64,000 bases of DNA from Camarhynchus parvulus. Lineage: Eukaryota > Chordata > Aves > Passeriformes > Thraupidae. The position numbers were made by a program, and so were the translations under genes. The DNA lies in contig NC_044573.1 in the NCBI RefSeq assembly GCF_901933205.1, forward strand, positions 49,533,493-49,597,492. The letters are read 5' to 3'. A model generated the notes under the pieces. It had not been told where the DNA came from. It was given only the letters and a program-made list of their open reading frames with translations, and made no database searches. Numbering within the stretch: position 1 is the first letter of the stretch; each line of letters opens with the position of its first letter. This document shows positions 48,501 to 60,500 of this stretch, in pieces.

Positions 48501-51500
48501 GAGCACAGTGTCATATGGTTTGGGATATCCCAGTGGTCACGTTGGGGTCAGCTGTCCCATCTGTGTCCCCTGCCAGACTCTTGTGCACCCCCAGCCTACT
48601 TGCTGGGGAACTGGTCTGAGAAACAGGCAGCCTTGAGGCTGTGTAAGCTCTGCTCAGCAGTAGCAAAATGTGGGTGTGTTATCAGTGCTGTTTTGGCCAC
48701 ATATCCAGAACACAGTGCTCTTTGAGCTCCTGTGAAGAAAATTAACACTATCCCAGTCAAAACCAGTACAAGCATAGGAAATAAGAAGTAGGAGTGAACC
48801 AGTGAACTGTGCTGCAATGTTGAAGCTGCAGATGAGCATCAGTAAAAAAGTGATGCAGAATGTGGAGAGGGAAGTGGGCTGCTCAAAGTCTCTACTAGGA
48901 CAGAGCAAGGTTGTGTTCCTGGGATCTAAGACAAGCTAGTTGTGCTCTGCTGTGGAATCTTCTGAGGTAGGAGCTGAAGAAGATAGGAGCTGGGAAAAGA
49001 CTTGTGTGGATACATCTCTTGCAGGATGCCTGCCGCTAATAGGAGACACCCATGAAGACGGTTATAGACTGTATGGAAGAGGCATTTCTAGTAGAACTCC
49101 AAGGAAATAGTGCCATTGATGATGTCAGGAGATAGTTTCTGAGATACTGGGCAAAGTAAATTTGATCAGTCTAAAATATTCAGTCTGAAGTTCAGTCTGT
49201 ATTGAATACAGTTCAACCAGCCCAATGTCAGGACAAGGAATTTTGGTATCATGTCAGCTTGGGTTGGTTTCTATGTGTGTTTGTGTCACTTGTTAATTGT
49301 GCTCTTTGTCTGAGGACTTGATTGCATCTATTAATGGTCAACTTCTGTATAACACAAAATACATTTTGCCAGGGATCAAAACTGCCACTTCCACAGCACG
49401 TGTGCTCTATTGGAGTAATTGGGACAGTAGGTGACTGTCTCCTGTTGGGCAGGAGATCTGATAGCACTAGTTCAATGCCAGGATGCTAGCCTGAGTGGGT
49501 TTTTTTAAAATTTGTTGTTGTTGTTTTGGTGATCTGGGGGGCTGCAAAGGTTCCAGTTTCTCCCAGCTTCTAAAATACTGGGAGGTTTTGCTAAGGACAT
49601 TATTTGAAGTGATATCAGTTACTGATGTCTGCTTTCTTCTGGGCATTGGGGATGTGGATGGGCAAAGATGATACTGCAATGGCAACTGGCATGACACAGA
49701 TCTCCCAGTTTTGCTGTTTTTCTTGTGTTTTTTATTATTGGATTAATTTGAAAATTTTAGACAGCAACCCTAGTACCAAGCCCTAATAGGTTTAGGTGCA
49801 GTACTTTGCAGAGGCAGTTTTTTTCTCAACATGTACATTGCCATTTTCTCTCTGCAGAAGCTGCTGTCTGATGAGAGGTTTGTATCCGTGGAAACAGACT
49901 CAGATGAGAAACAGTTGCTTAATCAGATGCTGAATGCTGTCAAAGTGACTCCATCACTCAATGAAGACCTGCAGGTTGAAGTGATGAAGGTTAGTGTTTC
50001 ACACACATCAGTGCTTGCAGCAGAGGCTGCATGGCTGAGTGCTGGGGTTAGCAAATAAATTAGCTGCTGCCTTGAAAATCTTCATTTTAGGACAGTATTT
50101 GATTCCCTTTTCCTACTGGCAGATGTCAGTTGTTTTCATTTCTATTTTGTGTTTTCCTGAATTAGATGGGAGATAGTTTACATTAAGATTCAGAATACTG
50201 GTGGTTCCAGTTTTAGCAAACTTCAGCAGCACAATCAATTTCCTCCATGGGACAGCACAGGCAAAGGACTTGTAGATCTGGAAGTTTGTTATTGAGCTTT
50301 AGTGGTCATGAGATGGGCTGTGCACACTTGTATTGTGCGTGCGCAGGTGCTGTGTAATTTGTTAGCTGTATTTTCTCCTTGTAAAATGCCAGTGATGGAG
50401 CGTGATTTGTTTAGGCATTAAAATGTCCCTGGACCAGTGTGTAAGGGAAATTAGTGTTTTGTATACTCTGTCAGAACTTCAATTTCTAAGAGTACTCTAG
50501 CATTCTCCCTTATGTATGCTAGGAAGCTGAGCTGCCAGGAGGTTCTGTTTTGGCAGGGAGGCGATACCAAAATGCCTTGCCCTGTGATCATGTTGGTTGT
50601 ATGACTTAAAAGTCATTTTTCTATATCAGTATGGGCAATACCTGTATTACTTGTACAAAGCAAGATGATGGTGGACAGTTTTCAGATGTTTGAGTGTAAA
50701 CTTTGTGCTGCAGGGTTTGTTGTGCTACAGCTGATCATTGGTGAAACCATTTTGGAACAAACCTGGTGGTCCTTTTTGCATGTTCGTTATACCTAGTACT
50801 GATTGATATATTTGGATCTATTCCTTGACCATCCTTTATTTCTAAGTGCATAGATTAGTTATTTTGTTTCTTCTGAATGACATCTTGGGTCTAACGAATG
50901 TATGTTATCCACTCAGAAACTGCTCTCTACCATCTGTACTCTTTACACTGGAGGTGGAATATGCACACTGTGTCGGAACATGCAGAGGGCTGAACCTAGC
51001 AACAAAAAAAGGAGTAATATTTGTGTGGACTGTTACCTGTTTTATGGCAGCAGGCTTCTGCTTAACTGATGACACCCTGCTCTGCATTCCTAACCCAGCA
51101 CACCTCCTTCCTGCCCCTTTTGTCTCTACAGATGGAAAGGGGAAGAGTTAAGTACTTGCTGTACTGAACCAACAGGCTCCTCTTGGAATGCAATAATTTT
51201 TTACAAGTTACTTTTTTTACATTCTTGAGTGTTTTACAGACTCAGAATGTGCATGCACAGTTTCTTTGAAAGCCTGAATGTACATCTGCAAGGCAAAGCC
51301 CCCACACTAAGAAGAATGTGAACACTGTATTTTTCTACAGTTCTGAGTAAATATCTTCTCAAGTTCTCTTGACATGTGAGGAGCAAATATAATTTCAAAA
51401 CATCAAACCACAGAAAACCCAAGCCAAAACATTGTATTTATGTATGCTTTTTTTAAATTAGAAAACCATGTTCAGTTCCATTTTAAGTGCAAAAGAGAAA

Positions 51501-54500
51501 AGAGAACATTGTCTTAATTTCACTGAGTGAAATTTTGATGTGAAAATCTTGAGCAAAATGTGTGTATTGGTAAAAATCAGGCTACAACCTCATCTTGCCA
51601 TTCTGAGAACAAAGGAAAATTCTATTTTGATTTAAATATTTCAAGAGACCAGAGGGCCAGAACATATTGTAATCAGGACAGTTAAAACACAGACTCATTA
51701 GATCTGACCCTTGCTTGACAGTCAATTCAAGCAGACATCTCTTCAGATTGTAACCTGAAGGTTACAGATGCCATTGCAACACTTGAAAATGTTGTTAGCT
51801 AACCCAAGCCTTTTGAATGGCTAAAGCCTTTAGAGAGGAGGAGGGAGATTTCTAGCAGCTGGTCTCAGCAATGTGTTTATGTCCTTGGATCTGCTAAAAT
51901 GTGTCCTCAAGACAGCTTATGGTTGTACATTAGACTGTTATTCATTTGGAGGAGATAAAATATGTCTTTATCTAGTGCAGATAGACATTAAACACTCCTG
52001 AGTGTGAGCAGGTTTGTGTGAAACTGTGTCAGCTGTGGTGCCAGCCTCGTTCTTTGTGACTCGCTGCACAGTTGCACCAGTCTCAAAGGTATTAAGAGTG
52101 CAACCATCAAAGATTACACAAAAGCTTTTAGTCCTGCAAAATCAGTGTGAAAGTACACATGCAGGAGTACAGAATTCACTGTAAATTGCTGGTGTGTAAG
52201 CTCCTAAATCACTTTAATGTGTTTGGGGATTTTTTCCAATATTCTATGCAAAATATCTCCTGCTGTTCCCAGCAAGAGTATACCAGAAATTCACACTTTG
52301 CATACTATCAAAAAAAAGTCTTGGATATTTATATTAATGATATGTTGTGACCCACCTGTATTACAGATGGAAGTGTGAAGGGATCTGATTAGCTGAGGAA
52401 AGCACTCTGTAAAGATGCTTTTTACATTCAGATGACAGCATGTTGGAATTGGCAGTGAAAGGAAGGAGGTGCAAGGGCAGTAGTTGCCTTGCCTCACACA
52501 CTTTTGGAGCATGTGCAGTATTGTGAAGGGCCATCCTTAGACAGGAATGGTGGTATGAGTGGCTCTAATGGTTGCTGTAAATAAATGGAGAAAAGTGCTA
52601 GCTGGATCTCTTCTGGAACTCAAAAAAGCAAAGCTGGGGCCTCTGTTTTAAAAATGGAAGGACATTGACTAACTTATGGCTAGGTACCAAATCCTTCTGA
52701 TTTTTAAGGGTGCATGTCATGGAATGCTCTGCTGATTGCCATATTGGAGGATCAAAAAAACCAGCACTCTGATAGCATTCAGACTTAAAGGCCAGGGCTG
52801 GGGACTGTGCAGGAGTGCATCCTGGGCAGCCAGGGAAGATTTGAACTGCCCAAATGCAACTGTCAAGATGAACTTAAAGCTTTCCCCTCTCACATTATCT
52901 CTCTCCTCTGTGCTAGGTGAGGTACTTCTTACCTTTGCATAAACTTGGCTTGACTCTCTGCTTCTTCTGAATACCTCTTGGGGAATGTGCCTTTCTCTTT
53001 AGAAAGGTTTTTCATGTTGTCATTATATGGGGAAATTCCTCCCTTGAATTCCAGAATAGAAGTGATACTCTGAAGTCCTTGCTTATTTTTCTTGCAGAAC
53101 ATCCTTATAATTTCTAATCACTGGGTAATTCTTATGCCAGCAGCACTTTTATGCCCAAAAAAGGCAGTGATCTTTTCAGTGAGGAAGGGGGAAAGGCTGT
53201 GGTTTCTCTTTGACATGAATGGGCATGAATAACAAACACAGGTGTACTAACTGGATTTGATTTCCCACATATCAAAGCAAGCTGTCTGGGTATATAAATT
53301 TTGCATTCAGACTTGTATGTTATTTAACTGCTAAGCCAAATATTTCTTTAGAATATCTCAATTACTACCCACTCCGTGTATTCTCTGTATCTCCCGATAC
53401 ATTTTATGGTAGCGATTTATTAGTATTTTCACGCCAGGGACTAAAGTGAGGTTATTTAGGTGCTTTAATTTATATTAAAAGATACTGAGATAATTCAGGA
53501 AGTCTGACTAGAGAGAATAGTGTGTCTGACACAAGGCCACATTAGTATTCACCTTTGCTCTTGTCATCTTTGTTGCCATAAGACTGAACAGCCTTCTAAT
53601 ATGTGTGTTACCAGTTTGTGTTTTACTATGCTCAACTAGCTGTGTCAATGGAAAGGAAAAATCACACAATCATACAGTACCTTGCTGATGATTTTGTTAT
53701 ACATCAATAACTTCAGTTTCAAACTGAATAATTAAATATTTCTACTTTTATATTTTCTTTAGAATATTCACGTAGGAAGGGATATATTGATTGCTAATCA
53801 AATGCAATGCTTTATTAGTGAGATACCAAAGTGACTCGCTACTCTATTTCTACAGCTGCAGATGCATGGAAAAAAATCAGGAGGACAGTAATTTAGCACT
53901 TTCCTTGGATGAGCATGATCACGCAGTGGGGCTGGCTCAGAAGTGGGAAAATTTTTGTTGTGTGGTGCCATGTTATAATTGAGTGGAATGCAAGGGTGTC
54001 TCTCACATTGAGGGGTGGAGACATTTTGTTGATGTTAAGCACTAGACTAACAAGCTGTAGATAGTCTGCAGCAGAAAGGGGGCATGTTCTGGACTGAAGG
54101 TTAATACTTGCTTTTGAGTTTAGTTGTGGAGTCAGGGGATCCTGATTTCCCCCTCTCCAGCTTGATGCTTTTAAATTCTGGCTTCAGATGTTTTTAAAAC
54201 CTCCTCTCCAAGCAGTTAGACCTTTGCTTGGAGAAATACATGCAGTATTGACAAAAGCACCATCAAATATTGTCAGATCAGCAGTGGAAAAGGAAACTGG
54301 GAATCTAATCTATAACTGAACCTCTGGATTGCAGTCACTTCAAACCTCAGCAATTCTGTGATTTTGACTTTCTCTCTTTGAGTTTTTGGTAATTTTTCAT
54401 CACTAGCCCTCCTGACTCTAAAAAGCTATCCCTCCGGGAAAGACTGGAATTAGGCTTTGAGTGGAACTGTGGCACCCAGGCAGCTGAAACCAAATATTGA

Positions 54501-57500
54501 GGAAGTGGGAAGTATGGAAGGAATCCTAAACAGCAGAGACACTTGGATATTTTTTTTTCTTTTTCCTTTATTCTCATGCATGTAATAGTCACTTTCATTT
54601 ATGAATTGACCACCTTTTTAATAATGCACTACTTCTGTCTGACTGTGATAACATTATTCTCGGATAACAACAAAAAATGTTTAATGAAGAATTGCAAATT
54701 ACAAGATGAATCCTCACACAGAAACAAGTTTTTCAGACAAATCAGATACACAGCAACAAATTCTCTGGATAAACCAGATACACTGTAATATAATGAAGTA
54801 AGAAAGTTGCTCTTAGGACAAAGTTGTGATTGATTGTGTAAGATTTCCCTTTCTACTGCATCCTTTTGTTTTCTTCAGTCACAGAGACAACCTTGTCATA
54901 TAATTCACTGTGTTTCAGTCCAGTCTGTCTCCAGATTTCCTGGGAAATTTAGAGCTTGCAAGACAGAAATTTTCAAGCAAGAAAAAGAATAATGACCTCT
55001 TGTGAAAGAAACTCAGTTTTTGGATTTGATGTTTTTCCAAATACTTGTTCTTTATTTCGCTGTTCTAATTAACGGTTATATGCTGGGCATGTTATGAATA
55101 TATACTGTGTTTCTGTCACTGAAGATTCCAAGCTTTGTTTCTTATTATATCTTAGAAGACTTCACATGATTGAGTTGCAGATACCTTACTTGTGGTGGTT
55201 TTTGAATAGACTTGAGGATTGCTTTGAAACCAAAAAATAATCTTCCAAAGTGGCTCTAGAGGGAAGACTTTTCTAGTTCCCATCATTTACCCATTGTCCA
55301 TGGCGAGCAGCAGTTTCATTTAGGAAAGATTAGTTTATTCCCAGTGTCTCCAACTTGCATTTGTTTGTGGATTAGGTGTATTTCTTGCAGATGGGCAAAT
55401 TCTTTAGGATTTTTCTTCTGTAGGCTTTCAGTGAGGAGTCAGCCAGAAGTCTGTTTTATCTGTGAATGAGGTTTAATGAACCCTTGCTAAATCTGCTATG
55501 TCAAGGCAATCTTTTCTCTTTGTCTTTTCACTGATCCATTAATACAGCATTTGGGAGCTCTCCAGTAATAATAGTAGACAGCTCTCTTTGTGATTTCAGT
55601 TTTCACTTTGGATATATTTGGAACTGAAATCTGACTTTGAGTTCTGTGGTAAAACTTACTTTGTGTAAGGACAAACTGTCTTTAGTTTGGGTATTAGCAA
55701 CTGTTCTTTCCAAGATTTCTACCATAATGCTTTAAAGGTGCAAAGTGATTCTTTGAGTGCTAAGACTCATCTCCTAGTTTTTATTAATTTATATTATGTA
55801 GTAACTAATTAGATTGATAGGGCTCCAGTTATGGTGTCAAATTAGTCACTTGAGAAGGTCACTATTGAAAGTCTACAAGGAGTCTGAGAAAGTTTAGTGA
55901 CTTTTTTTTTTTTTTTGCCTTAGTTTTCATAGCAGTTATAGTTGGCCTGTTTTAAGGTCTGTACAACCATGTTGTTACAGGTTCACCAAGGTAGTCCTGA
56001 TCTGGTGCAAATATTGAATGAAACTGGACTGTGCTTGACCAACCAAGCAAAACTTACAGTTAATTATTTCAGAAAACTTGTCAGGAGCTTTGTTGCTGCT
56101 TGAGCAGGTCTTTGGCCCTCTAAGACAGAGAACAATTTATGTGTTTGAAAAATGGCTCCAAAGTGTTTGATCCAAAACATTGACACAACACAACTGTACA
56201 ATCCCAGTCTCTGTGCAGTATTATATTCTAAACCATTTTCTTGAATATTAATAAATGAGATAATCACTCATAAGCTCTTACAGATACATATCTTCTCATT
56301 ATTTTAAGATTAATGTTTATGAAATATATTTTTCCACATACAATGTGGTTATGCTTAGTCAAATATAATTTACAACTGTTCTGCTTTGTCTTGAACTGTA
56401 AAATCAAATGGAGGTGTGTTACCATCTGCTCTGTTAAAGAGGGGATTCTGTAAAGACTTTCACAGTACCATGCAAATAAGATTTTTTTTAAAGATCAGTC
56501 CTGCTGAGAAATGCTACATAGAGTTCTTAGTGCTTAGCCTTTTCATAAGTTAAATTTTTGTAATGTAGGCCAACTACAAATGCAGACCCTCTTGGGTTTG
56601 CTTGTCTCATTTTACTTTCTGGTTATTTTTGAAAGTCATTTTATTCATATGCTTAGTTATAAGTAACCAGGTTAATTCCAATGGATTGAATGACCTACCT
56701 TGTGGGCTTCAAGATAAGCTCATCCTTTCCTGAGTTAATTAGAACTATAGTAAATGCCTGGTACTGTGATTAAAGAATTCCCCTGGTTCTTGGGCGCCTG
56801 GTCATTGTAGCCAAAACCAGGCTTGAATTAAATAGCAGAGCTTTCTCCTTAAGGAATCCAAAAGAATGATAATGGTAATGGCCTGAATGTGGCCAAATGG
56901 ATGCTGGAGGATAACTGCCTAAACCAGTCAGTAGTGAATGCAGTATCTCTGTAATGAAACCTCTTTCGAGGATCCATGGCTTTTCCTCATTACCATTCTG
57001 TGCTTGAATTCTATCCCTGAACAATCTCTGTGGGTTTTGTCAGATGTGTAATTTCAAAAATCTAAGCAGAGTGTTGGTCAGCTTAAAAGTTTTGCAGGAT
57101 AGAAAAGTAGCCTTAGTTTCTTTCCTGAGAAAATTCTGGTGCAAAAATTTTAACTGTCTCAGAGTTGTGAGGTGATGAAGTTGTTTTCAGATAGAGAACA
57201 TGCTCATTCTGTCACATTGGAACTGTCACATTTGGTGTGGCGTAATCAAAATCATTGGCATCAACCAAAAAGCAGCAAGTCCCTAGCTCTGTAAAGTGTA
57301 ATTTCACACCTATCAAGTGTGGAAGTACAAGTTCTTATAGACTTTTTTTAGTCTGACACACATACCAAAGAACCTGAAGTTCACTTAACCATTACAAGAA
57401 TGAATTGCAAAGACATTATATATTCAGAACCCCAAATATAGAAACCCTTTAACTTTGACACATGGCCTTTTAGTCTTCTGCCAGCTGCCAGACATTAATG

Positions 57501-60500
57501 CTTACTGGTGGTGACAGTGGCAAGTTCTGCCAGCCAAAGTGGCCACACAACAGTGGCATGAAAGGGTCACTTGCCATGGCTTTTGCATGCAATTGTACCT
57601 GTACTGCAGGTGTGCCACAGCTGTGCACAGGTGCACCCAGTTTACACCTTCTTGCTTATCAGCATCCCATGATTCGGGCCACTGCTACCATAGCTGTTAG
57701 CCCCATCTGGTCCTGGGGGCAGCTGAGGGGAGAGCTTGTGTCCCAATAAGCTGTTCTGACACTGCCAGCCAGCTCCCTGGGTCCTCTACCCTGGAGCTCC
57801 TCATGTCTCTTGTAAGAGAGGAAAAAGACAGAGAAACTGTATGTGACATGGCAGTTGATGATGCAACCACAAAACCAGCTTATCTGGCTTTTTAATTCAT
57901 TTTCCTGGATGCAGGTCAGGATATGGTCTGGGATAGGGTAAAATCCCCTGGCAGGCCAGACAGCCTGTGGGACACCACTTCCTAGGCTGTCTTGAGGCTA
58001 ACTTCTTGCCAATTAATCTAGTGGCTTGAAACGTAATTTTAAATCAACTGTTGTAAAGTATATTGACATGCAGAACACTTCTTACAGCTTTGCATGATCT
58101 GAGAACAAGGGAGTTGTCTTCCCTCTCTCTTGCCCAAAAAATTCTCTTGTCAAGAATAAATGTCAGAATTTTTCACCCAGGGGAGACACCAGTTCTTTTT
58201 TTCCTTGACAGCTCTAGCTCTACTTATATCCGTGTGTTGACATCTTTTTGAATCATTTTAGTAATTGGTGCATGAAACTTCATTTTTATTTGAGAACTCT
58301 TTAAACTATTTGTTGGTGTTTTCCAGTTTGTATTTCTCCTTTTTCACTTCTGCTTTACTCAGATTTGCATAGTATAATTTGTAAAGTAATGCAGTATACC
58401 TGAATAGGTTGTAACCTGTAAACGGGCAAATGTCATCCTAGTACTGCTGTTAATCCTTTTTCTTTACTTTTCCCTGCCTTTAATTGTTAAAATTCTAAAG
58501 ATAAAACCCTCTGTCAGAATGTTGACAAACACTGTTAAGTATCTATTAAACTTTGAATAATTTCTTTCCCTTCTACAACTGTACTACATAAGCAGAAGTT
58601 TCACTTGGTTTCATGCCACCATAAATAGTGTTCAGCAGCAGTTCTGTTTTAATCCAGTGAACTAAATGGGCATTTTCTTCTCTGAGCACTCAGGATGTTA
58701 TTGCTGATGATGTGTGAGGTTCTCCTGTACCAGATATAGTCCTCATGTCTGAAGCCCTGGTGCATTCATAATGCTGAGCAGCATTTATGGGTTTACTAAT
58801 TCATAGCAGATACACTCTCCTCTCTCTCCATAATTAAAATCTGCTGTTTGGTGCAGTGACACATGGTGACACAGTGTAAATTACTTCATTAATGTGCTTT
58901 GTTTCTCTTGGCCTTGTTTTCCTTCAAGGCCAAAGAGTGCGACATGAGCAGGTTACCAGTTATTCTGACAAATAGGGGGACACCTCCTGTCCAAACTATT
59001 TTGCAGAAATACTGGATGACTTTAAATGTCAAACTACTGAATGATGTAAATGGGTGACCATCCTATCAGGGTCTTCCTCTGAGGGGCAGGATGTGAGAAT
59101 CACCTGACGCACATTGCATCCAAGTTTACTAGCCTGCAAATAAAGAAAGTTAGGAAAGGCTTCTTTTACAAATCCCACAAAGGGATTAGAGGTGGTTGCA
59201 AAATTGTTTCCTTTGTAAATTGTAAAGTTTTGAACCTTTTCTCTCTTTCTTGGGGGTACTGCTTGCTTTCCTACGCACTGTGCTTATTTCATGTGCCTCC
59301 ACCATAAGCTTTTCAGTGTGAGAATTGCTTTATACTACAGATATGTACTAAGCTAGCAGCCTTACAATCTAAAAACGTTCCCACTACTTTCCTCTTCAAG
59401 AGGTCACAGAATGGTTTGGGTTGAAAGGATCCCTAAAGTTCATCTGGTTCCAATGCTCCTGCCATGGACAGGAACACCTTCCACTAGACCAGGTTGTTCA
59501 AATCCCCATCCAGCCATTAAGGTATGGAATCACACAGAATCATGGAACAGGCGAGGTTGTAAGGGACCATAGTGGTCATCTGGTCCAATCTCCCTGCTCA
59601 AGCAGGGTCATCCTAGAGCACATGGCGTAGGATGGATAGACATCGTGATGTCAGTTTAATTACATTGCACTTCATTTTGTTCTTGTACATTTTGTTTCAA
59701 CTGACATATCAGAAGTAGAGTTTTTTTGGTTTTGTTTCTACTTATTGTGAAAACTACCCATGTGCATGCTCTTATACTACATTTGGGACTGTAGCCTGGG
59801 ACTCCATGGAGTAGGAATTATATTTCTTGTTCCATGATGGTCAGAGCTTCAACAGTAATTAAAGTAAATACTTTGCTTATGGATAAACCATTTATGGAAA
59901 TATGATCTCATTGGACATTTGCAAGATAATGCAAGCCAATTAAAAAAGTCCTGGAAGCTGTGTGACTTCGAAACTATCTCTAGTCATATAAGTTCCTTCT
60001 TTAAAAAAATTAACAAAATGTGGTTTAGAGTCCATACCAATCAGTAAAAGCTGTTTTTCAATTATGTTTTTTACTGGAATTACTTTCTAGTTATTAGGAA
60101 CTGCTTTGTAGTTTTGTTTTTGCTTTCCATACCAGTGGTTGCAAAAACAACATGTTATTGCCCAAGAAAGCCTCTATCTTTCTTTTCTTTAATTTTTTTA
60201 AATACAGATTGTTTGAGTTAGTATCATGGATAGTTAAGCAGTCTGTGGGGGTATCCTGTCTGGAGACTCAGTGTTTTCAGTGGATTGGAATTATTAAGTT
60301 TGGTTTTGTTTGGTTGGTTTTAGTCCCATTTTTCATCCAGTAATTTAAAAGAGAAGCCTGCTGTCTTCCTGTTTGTTCCACATAAAAGGGAAAACATGCA
60401 AGTTAAGTGTTTGGATCATTGCCATGACTGTAAATGAGCCCTGCAGCAGTGCTGATGGAAATCGTAGCTGAGAGCAGTCTTGTGTATTGGTCAGAGACAT

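Larger units (their letters stand above)
46832..49857 (+). other. ARFGEF3: ARFGEF3 intron 3
   Basis: 3,026 nt. It contains an inverted pair of CR1 fragments (47645-48060) and an antisense solo LTR (48176-48770). The remainder is unique. Confidence 0.9.

Noticed and set aside
50846..51151. 101-codon Cys-containing frame with a hydrophobic N terminus in ARFGEF3 intron 4
   Set aside because: The Cys pattern fits no known secreted family, and no promoter motifs or poly(A) signal accompany it.
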